64,000 bases of DNA, taken from contig NZ_FQXB01000002.1 in NCBI RefSeq assembly GCF_900129845.1, positions 243,501 to 307,500 of the forward strand. Direction: 5' to 3'. The DNA comes from Cognatiyoonia sediminum (GTDB taxonomy: Bacteria; Pseudomonadota; Alphaproteobacteria; Rhodobacterales; Rhodobacteraceae). The translations under genes and the position numbers were made by a program. A model generated the notes under the pieces. That model made no database searches, had not been told where the DNA came from, and saw only the letters and a program-made list of their open reading frames with translations. Shown in pieces: positions 39,661 through 48,769 of this stretch (within the stretch, counting starts at the first letter, position 1; each line of letters begins with the position of its first letter).

Positions 39661-39689
39661 TTCATCACGCAACATTATTGCGTGATGAA
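39661..39689. repeat. Perfect 12-bp hairpin between phaA and phaB
   Basis: TTCATCACGCAA / TTGCGTGATGAA with a five-base loop (CATTA), fully complementary. It sits between phaA (stop at 39727) and phaB (start at 39609), which are read in that order on the minus strand. No T-run follows on that strand, so it may be an mRNA processing or stability element, an attenuator, or a protein-binding palindrome, not a full terminator. Confidence 0.7.
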
Positions 39690-39726
39690 TTCGTTATGAC
39701 ATTGCGTCTTTTTGGATTTGTTGAAC

Positions 39727-40899
39727 CTAGCGCTCAACGCACAGGGCAACACCCATGCCGCCGCCGATGCAAAGTGTCGCGAGACCTTTCTTAGCATCAC
39801 GGCGCTTCATCTCGAACAAGAGCGTGTTGAGCACGCGGCAGCCGGAAGCGCCGATAGGGTGACCAATCGCAATAGCGCCGCCGTTGACGTTCACGATCGC
39901 AGGATCCCAACCCATGTCTTTGTTCACGGCACAAGCCTGAGCGGCGAAAGCTTCGTTGGCTTCGACCAGGTCGAGGTCACCTACTGACCAGCCTGCTTTT
40001 TCCAGCGCTTTACGGCTCGCCATGACAGGGCCAACACCCATGATGGCTGGATCGAGGCCTGCTGTTGCGTAGGATGCGATACGGGCCAATGGCTCGATCC
40101 CGCGCTTTTCTGCTTCATCCGCAGACATCAGCAAAGTCGCAGCTGCACCGTCGTTCAGGCCAGAGGCGTTCGCGGCTGTGACGGAACCCTCTTTCGTGAA
40201 GGCTGGGCGCATTTTCGCCATGGCTTCTAAGTTTGCGCCGTGGCGGATGTATTCATCTTTATCGACGACGATGTCGCCTTTGCGGGTCTTGACTGTGAAG
40301 GCTGTGATTTCGTCATCGAACTTGCCAGCGTTCTGAGCAGCTTCAGCCTTGTTCTGGGATGCAACAGCGAATTCGTCCTGCATGTCGCGTGTGATCTGCC
40401 ACTGGTCAGCGACATTCTCGGCCGTCTGACCCATATGGTAGCCGTTGAACGCATCCCACAGACCATCGCGGATCATTGTGTCGATGTATTTCAAATCACC
40501 CATTTTATGGCCCGCGCGAAGGTGCGCGGCATGTGGGGACAAAGTCATATTCTCTTGACCGCCAGCTGCCACAATATCTGCATCACCCAGTTGGATATGC
40601 TGTGCGCCCAGCGCTACGGCACGCAGGCCGGAACCACACACTTGGTTGATGCCCCAAGCGGCGCTTTCAATTGGAAGGCCCGCGTTTACGTGTGCTTGAC
40701 GGGCTGGGTTCTGACCTTGAGCGGCTGTCAGTACTTGACCGAGAATGGTCTCGCTAACTTCACCTTTCTCGATACCGGCGCGTTCGACGACGGCCTCAAG
40801 AACTGCAGCGCCCAGATCGTGCGCAGGTGTGTTTGCAAATGATCCGCCAAAGCTGCCGACAGCGGTACGGGCAGCAGAAGCGATTACGACGTTGGTCAT
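39727..40899 (-). CDS. phaA: Acetyl-CoA C-acetyltransferase (beta-ketothiolase)
   Basis: A 390-residue thiolase that condenses two acetyl-CoA to acetoacetyl-CoA, the first step of polyhydroxybutyrate synthesis. The acylated Cys is in [15 protein letters not shown], the His in [19 protein letters not shown], and the second Cys in [20 protein letters not shown] at 40899 is the standard start. Gene order phaA-phaB and sizes are those of Rhodobacterales. Confidence 0.94.
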   Translation of the reverse strand: MTNVVIASAARTAVGSFGGSFANTPAHDLGAAVLEAVVERAGIEKGEVSETILGQVLTAAQGQNPARQAHVNAGLPIESAAWGINQVCGSGLRAVALGAQHIQLGDADIVAAGGQENMTLSPHAAHLRAGHKMGDLKYIDTMIRDGLWDAFNGYHMGQTAENVADQWQITRDMQDEFAVASQNKAEAAQNAGKFDDEITAFTVKTRKGDIVVDKDEYIRHGANLEAMAKMRPAFTKEGSVTAANASGLNDGAAATLLMSADEAEKRGIEPLARIASYATAGLDPAIMGVGPVMASRKALEKAGWSVGDLDLVEANEAFAAQACAVNKDMGWDPAIVNVNGGAIAIGHPIGASGCRVLNTLLFEMKRRDAKKGLATLCIGGGMGVALCVER

Positions 40900-41060
40900 G
40901 TGATGTCCTCCACGAAGTCTCGAAAACGATGGATCGGTCGTCATAACCGACCCAAAGCTAAAATTCGCTATCTGTGTAGGAGGTCGATACCGTTAGGGCA
41001 ACTGAGATTCTGCGCATGCAAAGCGGCTATGCCGCAACGGCAAAACTCATTTTGCGCCGC

Positions 41061-41873
41061 CTAGAAACTTGGTTTCGGCACGCCAAAGTGGAATCCCTGC
41101 ATGCAGTCAATTCCTGTGGCTTGCAAAAATCGAGCATCTTCAGCGGCTTCAACCCCATCTGCGACGGCAAACATCTCGAATTGATGGGCAACGGTGATCA
41201 GAGCCTCGACCAGAACCTGATTGTTGGGGTCTTGGTGAACATCTTTTACGAAGCTCTTATCGATTTTTGCAAAATCGAAGAAAAAATCACGCAAATGTCT
41301 GAATGACGTTTGTCCGCCCCCGAATCCGTCCAGCGCAAAGCTCAAACCTTTCGGGTGCATTTCTTCCATGAAACGAATGACAACTTCATGCAATTGCATG
41401 GCAGAAGTTTCGCTGATTTCAAAGATCAGATGATCCCGTAAACTAATTCCGCTCGCCAATCCAAGTTCCAACTGTCGCCGCCAATCCCAATCGGCCAGCG
41501 ACCGCGCCGAGACATTCACAGACAATCGAACCCTTGGTTGGTGCTTCAACATCTTCATCGCAAGCTCCAACGACGCGGCGTCTATTTGCCGTCCGAGATC
41601 AGTTTCCTCGATGATTGGCATGAAGTGAGCCGCGGGTATCACACGACCGCATTCGTCAGAGACACGGATCAAGGTCTCATGAAAGGCGATCCGTTTGGGA
41701 GTACCCGCTATAACGGCGGGCTGATACGCCAATTGAGCGCGACCAGCGGCCAAAGCGCTACGCACCAGCTCAAGAATATCCGCATCGCGACTGGCGAAGG
41801 CAAAGCTAAGCGGGTCTGATCCTGTCGGTTCAGTGGATTGGGGCGAAAGATCCATGGACAGAACTTGCGACAT
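41061..41873 (-). CDS. EAL domain protein, probably non-catalytic
   Basis: A 270-residue EAL-fold protein with no other domain. Motifs compare with active phosphodiesterases as follows: EAL is ETL (FHETLIRV), the Asn is kept (LSVNVSARS), the Glu is kept (FEISETS), KID is kept (FAKIDKSFV), the Glu of GVE and the Gln of QGF are kept, but the metal-binding DDFG is DGFG in FALDGFGGG. Loss of the second Asp is expected to abolish or weaken cyclic di-GMP hydrolysis, so it may be a cyclic di-GMP sensor or protein-interaction module. The start is uncertain (41903 GTG, 41873 or 41855 ATG); none has a good ribosome site. Confidence 0.83.
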   Translation of the reverse strand: MSQVLSMDLSPQSTEPTGSDPLSFAFASRDADILELVRSALAAGRAQLAYQPAVIAGTPKRIAFHETLIRVSDECGRVIPAAHFMPIIEETDLGRQIDAASLELAMKMLKHQPRVRLSVNVSARSLADWDWRRQLELGLASGISLRDHLIFEISETSAMQLHEVVIRFMEEMHPKGLSFALDGFGGGQTSFRHLRDFFFDFAKIDKSFVKDVHQDPNNQVLVEALITVAHQFEMFAVADGVEAAEDARFLQATGIDCMQGFHFGVPKPSF

Positions 41874-41919
41874 CAATACTAATGAGCGTTTAAGACCTCT
41901 CACCTTTCGGGGGAAAACG

Positions 41920-42483
41920 ATGACAAATCGATGTATTTGGGCGGGAACGGACCCGATTTATGTGGACTACCACGATACCGAATGGGGCGTGCCCGAATAC
42001 GATAGCCGTGCGCTTTGGGAAAAGTTGATTTTGGACGGCTTTCAAGCCGGGTTGAGTTGGATCACCATTCTCAAGAAACGCGATTATTTTCGGGAAGCGT
42101 TCGCGGGGTTCGATCCAAACATCGTCGCGACGTGGGGCGAAGTGGAGGTTGAGGCTTTACTCCAGAATGAGGGGATCATTCGCCATCGCGGGAAGATCGA
42201 AGCGACGATTGGAAACGCACAAGCATGGCAAAGGATAGAATCTGATCAGGGTTTCGATAAATTTCTTTGGAACTATGTCGATGGCAAACCGCTGCAACCT
42301 AATCGAAAAACCAAAGCCGATGTTCACGCGCAGACGGAGTTGTCAGTCCAAATTTCAAAAGATCTCAAGAAAGCCGGTTTCAAGTTCTGCGGGCCGACGA
42401 TTGTCTATGCGTTTATGCAAGCGACCGGGATGGTGAACGACCATGTGGTCGACTGCCATTGCCACGCAAAGCTATCCGCGTGA
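41920..42483 (+). CDS. tag: DNA-3-methyladenine glycosylase I
   Basis: A 187-residue base-excision enzyme removing 3-methyladenine. The zinc-snap ligands are present: Cys5 (NRCIWAG), His (YHDTEWGVPE), and His and Cys in DHVVDCHCHAK. AGLSWITILKKRDYFREAF and GIIRHRGKIEATIGNA match E. coli Tag closely. GGGGGAAA precedes the ATG at 41920. It converges with moaE with a 12-base overlap. Confidence 0.94.
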   Translation: MTNRCIWAGTDPIYVDYHDTEWGVPEYDSRALWEKLILDGFQAGLSWITILKKRDYFREAFAGFDPNIVATWGEVEVEALLQNEGIIRHRGKIEATIGNAQAWQRIESDQGFDKFLWNYVDGKPLQPNRKTKADVHAQTELSVQISKDLKKAGFKFCGPTIVYAFMQATGMVNDHVVDCHCHAKLSA

Positions 42484-42921
42484 CCACCTGCTGAGCGCAT
42501 CTTCATCCTCATCCTTCGCAGCGACCCAATCCGCGCCTTCGGACGTCGTTTCCTTTTTCCAGAACGGTGCGCGGGATTTCAGGTAGTCCATCAGAAAGTC
42601 AGCCGCTGCGAAAGCATCTGCACGGTGCGCTGATGCAGTTAGGACCATCATGATCGGATCGTCTGCGCTCAGCTTTCCATAGCGATGGATCACTTGAACG
42701 CCTGTCAATGCCCAGCGCTCGCGCGCCTCGTCACAAATGGCTTGGATCGCTTTCGCCGTCATCGCCGGATAGTGTTCGATCTCCATATGATCGAGACCCG
42801 CCGCAACATCCCTGACGATCCCGGTGAAGCTGACGACGGCACCGGCGCCTTCTTGCTGCGCAGAAAATTTGTTAAGAACCTGACCGGCGTCAAAAGGTTC
42901 TTCCTGAACATGAACGCTCAC
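42472..42921 (-). CDS. moaE: Molybdopterin synthase catalytic subunit
   Basis: A 149-residue protein that, with thiocarboxylated MoaD, inserts sulfur into precursor Z to make molybdopterin. VVSFTGIVRD near the N-terminus, IHRYGKLSADDPIMMVLTAS, HRADAFAAADFLMDYLK and APFWKKE (catalytic Lys) are diagnostic. It lies one base downstream of moaD. Confidence 0.95.
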   Translation of the reverse strand: MSVHVQEEPFDAGQVLNKFSAQQEGAGAVVSFTGIVRDVAAGLDHMEIEHYPAMTAKAIQAICDEARERWALTGVQVIHRYGKLSADDPIMMVLTASAHRADAFAAADFLMDYLKSRAPFWKKETTSEGADWVAAKDEDEDALSRWSRG

Positions 42922-42922
42922 A

Positions 42923-43168
42923 TCACCCTCCGGTCATCGGAGGGAAAAAAGCAACTTCGCGCACGCCGTCTAGTTGAGCGTCAAAATCAGAGAGTTCTTG
43001 ATCCAATGCCACGCGCAAGGCGGATGTGTCGGCAAAGGCAGCGGCGTATCGTTCTTCTTTGCTCGAAAGCTCGGCAACCAAGTCGGCCACGGTTTGTGCA
43101 CTTGTCTCGATAGTTTCCTTCGGCAGCCCAATCCGTTCGCGCACCCATGCGAAATAAACGACGTCCAT
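42923..43168 (-). CDS. moaD: Molybdopterin synthase sulfur carrier subunit
   Basis: An 81-residue ubiquitin-like protein ending in Gly-Gly (FFPPMTGG), the site of thiocarboxylation. The start MDVVYFAWVRERIGLPKE is typical. ATG at 43168 overlaps the pgsA stop by one base (TGATG); a GTG at 43171 would overlap by four. Order uvrC-pgsA-moaD-moaE is conserved in Rhodobacterales. Confidence 0.94.
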   Translation of the reverse strand: MDVVYFAWVRERIGLPKETIETSAQTVADLVAELSSKEERYAAAFADTSALRVALDQELSDFDAQLDGVREVAFFPPMTGG

Positions 43169-43833
43169 CACTCATTCTCCCGCAGGTATGGTTTTGCTTT
43201 CTGGAAATAGTCCCATCCAGTTATGAGTGTCAGGATTGCCGCAATCCAGAGCAATGTGATCCCACCGTACCAGCAGATATCCCAACCGAACTCTTTCCAG
43301 CGCAAGCCCACTTCATCCGCAACTTCGCCAGCGAGAATTGCGTCGATGAGTTCCTGATCCATGCCTATGGTTTGCTCGATCAAGAAATGTTCGAACGCGC
43401 CTTTGGCAAAAAGAACCGCAATAGCGACCATCTGAGTGAATGTTTTCCATTTTGCAAGATTGGTCACTTTCAGCGTTCCGGCTGTGTCGCCCAAGAACTC
43501 ACGCAAACCAGAAACAAAGACTTCTCTGAAAATGATCGCAGTTGCGGGCAATAGCAGCCACGGGTTCATGCCAGAGAAACCGGTAATTACAAGCAATGCG
43601 ATGACGACCATCGCTTTGTCGGCGATGGGATCCAGCATCGCACCAAGGCGGCTTTCCTGCTTCCACGCCCGCGCAAGGTAGCCGTCTAGAAAGTCGGTAA
43701 TCGCGGCCCCAACAAACAGGACCAAGGCAAACCAATCCGCCCAAGGACGTGTGAAATACAAGAACATGACCGCCACGCCGGGCGCTGCGAGCAATCGAAG
43801 GATTGTCAAAATGTTTGGCAAATTAAGCTTCAT
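43168..43833 (-). CDS. pgsA: CDP-diacylglycerol--glycerol-3-phosphate 3-phosphatidyltransferase
   Basis: A 221-residue membrane enzyme of phosphatidylglycerol synthesis. The CDP-alcohol transferase motif, Asp-Gly-x2-Ala-Arg-x8-Gly-x3-Asp-x3-Asp, is intact in DGYLARAWKQESRLGAMLDP followed by IADK. LNLPNILTILRLLAAPG starts the protein. It follows uvrC by 40 bases and overlaps moaD. Confidence 0.94.
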   Translation of the reverse strand: MKLNLPNILTILRLLAAPGVAVMFLYFTRPWADWFALVLFVGAAITDFLDGYLARAWKQESRLGAMLDPIADKAMVVIALLVITGFSGMNPWLLLPATAIIFREVFVSGLREFLGDTAGTLKVTNLAKWKTFTQMVAIAVLFAKGAFEHFLIEQTIGMDQELIDAILAGEVADEVGLRWKEFGWDICWYGGITLLWIAAILTLITGWDYFQKAKPYLRENE

Positions 43834-43873
43834 AATTCTTCACTATCGTTTCGCGCGGTCGCTGACCATGCTT

Positions 43874-45751
43874 TCAACTGCTCTCGTGGAAAAAGTCATA
43901 AATTGTTTGCGCCATCGCTTCTGAAATTCCATCGACAGCCTTCAAATCTGACAAATTCGCCCTTGATACAGCCTTAGCCGATCCGAAGTGCGCCAGAAGG
44001 GCGCGTTTTCGCGTCGCCCCAACACCTGGGACGTCATCCAATGGCGTCGCGCCGATGGCCTTGCTGCGTTTTGCCCTGTGCGTTCCAATCGCAAATCGAT
44101 GCGCTTCGTCTCTCATGCGTTGAATAAAGTACAAAACTGGATCGTTGTGGCGTAGCGCCATGACGGATTTTCCGGTGCGGTGAAACTCCTCTTTGCCCGC
44201 ATCGCGATCTTCGCCTTTGGCCACCCCGACCATAGCGACGTCGCTTACATTGAGGTCATCCATAATCTCACGAACAGCACTGACTTGACCCGCGCCGCCA
44301 TCGATCAACAGCAGGTCAGGCCATGTCCCCTCAGTCCGAACCGGATCTTCTTTCAGCAAGCGCTTGAACCGTCGGGCCAGCACTTCTTTCATCATGCCGA
44401 AATCATCGCCGGGGGTTAGATCATCCCCTTTGATGTTGAATTTGCGGTACTGGTTTTTCTCAAATCCCTCTGGTCCCGCAACTATCATAGCGCCGACAGC
44501 ATGTGCCCCTTGGATATGGCTGTTATCGTAGACCTCGATCCGTTTAGGCGGTTCGGGTAAGTCAAACGCTTCGGCGACCCCTTTCAACAAACGACCCTGG
44601 GTGGCGGATTCAGACATTTTCCGAGCGAGGCTTTCGCGCGCATTGCGGAGCGCGCCTTTGACCAAGTCCGCCTTCTCACCGCGCTGAGGTACCTGAAGAT
44701 CGAACTTTCGACCCGCTTTCTCTGCTAATGCAGCAGCCATCAGGTCTTGATCATCAAGTCCATGTGACAAAAGCACCATCCGCGGTGGTTCTCGTGTGGT
44801 GTAAAACTGGCCGACAAAAGCCTCCATCACTTCCATCGGATCTTCCTCACCACTGATCCTAGGATAGTAGTCGTGGTTCCCCCAGTTTTGGTTGGCGCGA
44901 ATGAAGAAGACCTGCACGCAGGCTTGGCCACCATCGATATGCAAGGCGAAGATATCCGCCTCTGCGACGCCTTGTGGATTGATGCCCTGCGACGACTGTA
45001 CCTGTGTTAATGCTTTGATCCGATCGCGAAGCGCTGCGGCCTTTTCAAATTCCATCGCTTTAGAGGCTGCCTGCATCTCCTTGGCCAAACTTTCCTGTAT
45101 ACCCTTGGTTCGACCGGACAGGAATTTCTCAGCCGATTTTACGTTGGCCGCATAGTCGCTTTCGGAAATCAGCCCGACGCAGGGGCCTGAACACCGTTTG
45201 ATCTGGTACTGAAGACACGGCCGCGTCCGTGTTGCAAAATCGGAGTCGCTGCAGTTTCGAAGAAGGAAAACCCGTTGCAGCTGATTTAGCGTACGGTTTA
45301 CCGACCCTGCCCCTGCAAACGGTCCATAGTATTTGCCTTTCTCCTTCTTTGCTCCCCGATGCTTTTTTATCTGAGGGAAGGGATGCTCTGACGGCACCAG
45401 AATGTTTGGGAACGATTTATCGTCTCTGAGCAGAACGTTGTATCGCGGTTTGAGCTGCTTGATCAGGTTCTGTTCAAGTAAGAGCGCCTCTGTCTCGCTG
45501 CCAGTCGTTAGAAACATCATCGATGCTGTTTCTGAAATCATTCGAGCAATGCGACCGGAATGACCGGTTGGTCGAGCGTAACTGCTGACCCGGGCCTTTA
45601 GATTCTTCGCTTTGCCGACGTAAAGGACACGGCTGTCCTCATCCAACATCCGATACACACCAGGCGAGCTATCCAATGTTTTCAGATAGCTCTGAATGCG
45701 CTCATACCCTTTGAGCGCAACAATCTGAGTTGCTTGGATGTCGTGACTCAT
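43874..45751 (-). CDS. uvrC: Excinuclease ABC subunit C
   Basis: A 625-residue nucleotide-excision-repair nuclease. The GIY-YIG domain is at the N-terminus ([20 protein letters not shown]), the UVR motif ([20 protein letters not shown]) is central, the RNase H-like domain has [17 protein letters not shown] and [13 protein letters not shown], and tandem helix-hairpin-helix motifs end the protein ([19 protein letters not shown]). ATG at 45751 gives the family start; the frame is open to 45817. Confidence 0.95.
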   Translation of the reverse strand: MSHDIQATQIVALKGYERIQSYLKTLDSSPGVYRMLDEDSRVLYVGKAKNLKARVSSYARPTGHSGRIARMISETASMMFLTTGSETEALLLEQNLIKQLKPRYNVLLRDDKSFPNILVPSEHPFPQIKKHRGAKKEKGKYYGPFAGAGSVNRTLNQLQRVFLLRNCSDSDFATRTRPCLQYQIKRCSGPCVGLISESDYAANVKSAEKFLSGRTKGIQESLAKEMQAASKAMEFEKAAALRDRIKALTQVQSSQGINPQGVAEADIFALHIDGGQACVQVFFIRANQNWGNHDYYPRISGEEDPMEVMEAFVGQFYTTREPPRMVLLSHGLDDQDLMAAALAEKAGRKFDLQVPQRGEKADLVKGALRNARESLARKMSESATQGRLLKGVAEAFDLPEPPKRIEVYDNSHIQGAHAVGAMIVAGPEGFEKNQYRKFNIKGDDLTPGDDFGMMKEVLARRFKRLLKEDPVRTEGTWPDLLLIDGGAGQVSAVREIMDDLNVSDVAMVGVAKGEDRDAGKEEFHRTGKSVMALRHNDPVLYFIQRMRDEAHRFAIGTHRAKRSKAIGATPLDDVPGVGATRKRALLAHFGSAKAVSRANLSDLKAVDGISEAMAQTIYDFFHESS

Positions 45752-46036
45752 TCCGTGAAGTCCATGATTCTCTGCTGTGCTGCAACGATAGCGTGCCAGT
45801 GACAAGATAAAAGGCATCCACGGTTTATGTGGATAACTCCGTGGGCAAATCTCAGCGAATTACGAATTTCCGTTGTTTTATGGGGCTTTCAATGATTTGC
45901 CTAATTTTTAGGCAGCAAATTAAGTCTCTGAAAACAAACGGTAAAAAATACACCCCTCGGCCAAGAGTTTGAAATTATTAGCTTTTGTAAACGAAATGTG
46001 AACTCGATATCCAGCGGTGCACAACTCGACCGACTG
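45752..46036. other. 285-base gap between the SDR and uvrC genes
   Basis: This AT-rich stretch holds the uvrC promoter region and no convincing gene. It contains one perfect DnaA box (TTATCCACA on the minus strand, 45828-45836) and a small inverted repeat around 45899-45913 (GCCTAA-TTT-TTAGGC) that may end SDR transcription, although no T-run follows on the minus strand. A single DnaA box does not make an origin. Confidence 0.45.
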
Positions 46037-46822
46037 TCACTCCAAACCGACAACATCGGGTGTCTGCCAAGCAAGGTGTTGACCCCCATCAACATTGATC
46101 ATTTGACCAGTCACAGATGGTGCATCGAGAAGATATCCAAGAGCAGCCGTTATGTCTGCTGGATTGGCACCGCGCATTAAGAGCGTTGCCTTGCGCTGTC
46201 GCGCGAACTGTTCTTCGGATTGCGCGGAGCCTTTGAGGGTCGGCCCCGGCCCAATGCCGTTCACACGAACCTTTGGGGCAAGAGCCTGTGCCGAAGTTTG
46301 CGTCAGCGTCCAAAGCCCTGCCTTAGCTAAGGTGTAGCTCATGAATTCCGGCGTCAGTTTATGAACGCGCTGATCGATCATATTCACGATAAGACCTTGC
46401 GCTTCTGGCTCGCCGTTTTCGTCGGTTTCTGGGTCTGGTACCTGATCGGCAAATCGCTGGGTCAAGACAAACGGTGCGCGTAGATTGCTTTCGATATGGC
46501 GATCCCAGCTCTCACGCGTAGCTGTCCCTAATGTGTCGTATTCGAAGATTGACGCGTTGTTGATCAAAGCACTCAAAGGTCCGCCCAGCGCATCCGTTGC
46601 GCGTTGAATTAGCGTTTCGGTTTGCCCCTCCTGCAAAAGATCAGCTTGGACCGAGACGGCCTGAACACCTTGTGCCTTGATCTCATCGACAGTCGCCTCC
46701 GCCTGCTCTGCCGACGTTGCGAAGTGTACCGCAACATCATACCCACGCCCGCCCAGGAAAAGCGCCATCGCTCGCCCCAGCCGGGCCGCGCCACCGGTTA
46801 CGAGCGCGCGCATTTGCGGCAT
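46037..46822 (-). CDS. SDR family oxidoreductase (pteridine reductase-like)
   Basis: A 261-residue short-chain dehydrogenase. The cofactor segment is ALVTGGAARLGRAMALFLGG with an RLGR variant as in pteridine/dihydromonapterin reductases; LINNASIFEYDTLG and the catalytic Tyr-x3-Lys in SYTLAKAGLW follow. NADPH is the likely cofactor; substrate unproven. ATG at 46822 shares one base with the antiporter stop (TAATG). Confidence 0.85.
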   Translation of the reverse strand: MPQMRALVTGGAARLGRAMALFLGGRGYDVAVHFATSAEQAEATVDEIKAQGVQAVSVQADLLQEGQTETLIQRATDALGGPLSALINNASIFEYDTLGTATRESWDRHIESNLRAPFVLTQRFADQVPDPETDENGEPEAQGLIVNMIDQRVHKLTPEFMSYTLAKAGLWTLTQTSAQALAPKVRVNGIGPGPTLKGSAQSEEQFARQRKATLLMRGANPADITAALGYLLDAPSVTGQMINVDGGQHLAWQTPDVVGLE

Positions 46823-47766
46823 TAGACCAGCACCAAAAAGATGTATGTCGCGTAGAGCGCCGACAGAATAACGCCCCAGATACGGCTGATATCCATTTTG
46901 AAGAAGACAAATGGAATAAGCAGAAGCGATGCGCCGAGCATTATCCAGATATCAAAGCTCAGAATTTCGTCATCTACTGGGATGGTCCCGAACAAGCTCG
47001 CTACACCCATAATGCCAAGTAGATTGAACATGTTCGAACCGATGACGTTGCCCAGCGCCACATCTGCTTGGCGACGGATCGCAGCAGACATTGTCGTCGC
47101 AAGCTCAGGAAGTGACGTGCCGACCGCAACAAGTGTTAGACCAATGACCGTTTCACTTACCCCAAACCCACGCGCGATGTTGGTCGAACCATTGACGAGA
47201 AGATCGGCGCCAAGCGGCAAACCAATGATTCCCAACAGAAGGAAAAACAGGATCTTGCCCCAACCCAAATTCGGGTCCGCGCCTTCGATTTCTTCCTCAT
47301 CATCTGGCTCGGCTTCTCGGTGTTTCTTTGCTTCAAACGCTGCCCATGTCAGCATCGCTGCCAAGGCTGCGAGCAAAATGAAACCGTCTTGCCAGGTGAT
47401 TGGCCCAAGAAAGCAAATGACCATGAAGAGTGCGGTCGCCGCAAGCATTTGGACGTATGATTTTTTCGTATCGCAATCACTCGTGTGCATCGCGGCAAAC
47501 ATCGCAGGAACACCCAATACAAGCAGGACATTCGCCGTGTTGGATCCGACAACATTACCTAGCGCGAGCCCAGGAACACCTTCGTAAATCGATTGAATTG
47601 AGATCAACAGCTCTGGCGCGGACGTGCCGAACGCCACGATCGTGAGTGACACGATCAATGCCGGAATTCCTACGCGCAAAGACATATTCACCGCGCCGCG
47701 CACGAGCGAGTCGCCCGCAAGCAGCAGCAGCACAAGGCCGAGTGCTACGTAGATCCAATCCAACAA
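46822..47766 (-). CDS. Calcium/sodium antiporter (YrbG/CaCA family)
   Basis: A 314-residue inner-membrane protein of ten helices. The two alpha-repeats are obvious: GNVVGSNTANVLLVLGVPA in the N-half and GNVIGSNMFNLLGIMGVAS in the C-half, each with the GT/SxxPEL partner (FGTSAPELLISIQSI, VGTSLPELATTMSA). A cytoplasmic acidic loop (EPDDEEEIEGADPN) separates them. It exchanges Ca2+ for Na+ or H+ by family. Confidence 0.92.
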   Translation of the reverse strand: MLDWIYVALGLVLLLLAGDSLVRGAVNMSLRVGIPALIVSLTIVAFGTSAPELLISIQSIYEGVPGLALGNVVGSNTANVLLVLGVPAMFAAMHTSDCDTKKSYVQMLAATALFMVICFLGPITWQDGFILLAALAAMLTWAAFEAKKHREAEPDDEEEIEGADPNLGWGKILFFLLLGIIGLPLGADLLVNGSTNIARGFGVSETVIGLTLVAVGTSLPELATTMSAAIRRQADVALGNVIGSNMFNLLGIMGVASLFGTIPVDDEILSFDIWIMLGASLLLIPFVFFKMDISRIWGVILSALYATYIFLVLV

Positions 47767-47769
47767 AGA

Positions 47770-47931
47770 TTAGCCCCTTCCGCAGCGACAGCTGCCTTTG
47801 CCGATGCGGTATCGTCCGCATGATTTGCATTTAGCCGCTTCCAGTTTGTCCTGACCCGGAAACCGCCATTTCCCAAAGATAGCGAGGACGGCCATAAAAG
47901 CCATAAAAAGGAAGATTATTTTTGCCAGCAT
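47770..47931 (-). CDS. Small membrane protein with zinc-ribbon-like tail, 53 residues
   Basis: One N-terminal transmembrane helix (MLAKIIFLFMAFMAVLAIFG) then GKWRFPGQDKLEAAKCKSCG and a second Cys pair in SCRCGRG. The Cys-x2-Cys...Cys-x-Cys arrangement suggests a metal knuckle. Found as an uncharacterised small protein in Rhodobacterales, as I recall. It starts two bases after the S49 peptidase stop and sits just before the antiporter, so it belongs to the 46037-48727 unit. Confidence 0.7.
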   Translation of the reverse strand: MLAKIIFLFMAFMAVLAIFGKWRFPGQDKLEAAKCKSCGRYRIGKGSCRCGRG

Positions 47932-47932
47932 G

Positions 47933-48727
47933 TTAGAGGCCGAACCGCGCGAAAGCTGCACGTTCTTCAAGCGACCCAATCGCATCGCCAACCACGCGCG
48001 CACCCACCCTTTGTAAGAGCGATTTGCGCTGACCAAAGCGCCGGAAACGAACCTTGTCGCCAAACTGAGCTTTCATGAATGGGACAAGATGCTCAATGCC
48101 ATCAGCCAATCCTTGGTCCACACCTTTCTGACCGATGAAAACTTCGCCCGTAAAGAGGTCTGGGTTGTCAGAAAGCTTGTCTCCACGACGCGCTTTCACG
48201 TGATCAATGAAGATAGCGTGCAAATCTTCCAGCCATCCTTTGAGACGTTTCACATCGGCGGGCGCAAGCGGCTTGAAGGGGTCCAACATCGATTTTGACT
48301 TACCCGCCGTATGCACTCGACGCTCAACCCCATACCGTTCAATGGCGTCCTGAAACCCGAAACCAGCTGAAATCACGCCGATTGAGCCAACAATAGACCC
48401 TTGGTCGACATAAATTTCATCGGCCGCACAGGCGAGCCAATAACCACCCGACGCTGCAACGTCTTCCACAAAGGCGTAGACTGGAACTTCGGTCTCTGCT
48501 GATAGCCTCTGTATCCGTGCAGCTATGAGCGACGATTGGACGGGCGAACCGCCAGGGCAATTGATTTGCAGCGCAACCGCTTGAGGTTTGCCTTTGCGAA
48601 AGGCTTTTTCAATCACGGGTGCAAGCGACGGGTCGTCCAACCCGCTGCCGCTATTTGTTATCGCGCCTTGCAAGCGGACGACATTGACCAACGGGTCGGA
48701 TTTCATAAAGGGAAGAATGTTTTTCAT
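47933..48727 (-). CDS. S49 family peptidase (SppA/SohB-like)
   Basis: A 264-residue serine peptidase with a Ser-Lys dyad: the nucleophile Ser lies in VEDVAASGGYWLACAADEIY and the Lys later near RRVHTAGKSKSMLDPF. INCPGGSPVQSSLIA is the conserved substrate-contact strand. Unlike most SppA/SohB there is no clear membrane anchor at the N-terminus. It probably degrades signal peptides or membrane-protein fragments. Confidence 0.9.
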   Translation of the reverse strand: MKNILPFMKSDPLVNVVRLQGAITNSGSGLDDPSLAPVIEKAFRKGKPQAVALQINCPGGSPVQSSLIAARIQRLSAETEVPVYAFVEDVAASGGYWLACAADEIYVDQGSIVGSIGVISAGFGFQDAIERYGVERRVHTAGKSKSMLDPFKPLAPADVKRLKGWLEDLHAIFIDHVKARRGDKLSDNPDLFTGEVFIGQKGVDQGLADGIEHLVPFMKAQFGDKVRFRRFGQRKSLLQRVGARVVGDAIGSLEERAAFARFGL

Positions 48728-48769
48728 GCTGTTGATTTAGGTTTCCGTACCAGACCCAGCAAGGGGAGC

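Noticed and set aside
45752..46036. A possible replication origin suggested by the DnaA box and AT-rich sequence
   Set aside because: Only one clear DnaA box is present, and no dnaA, dnaN, hemE or parAB neighbours occur.
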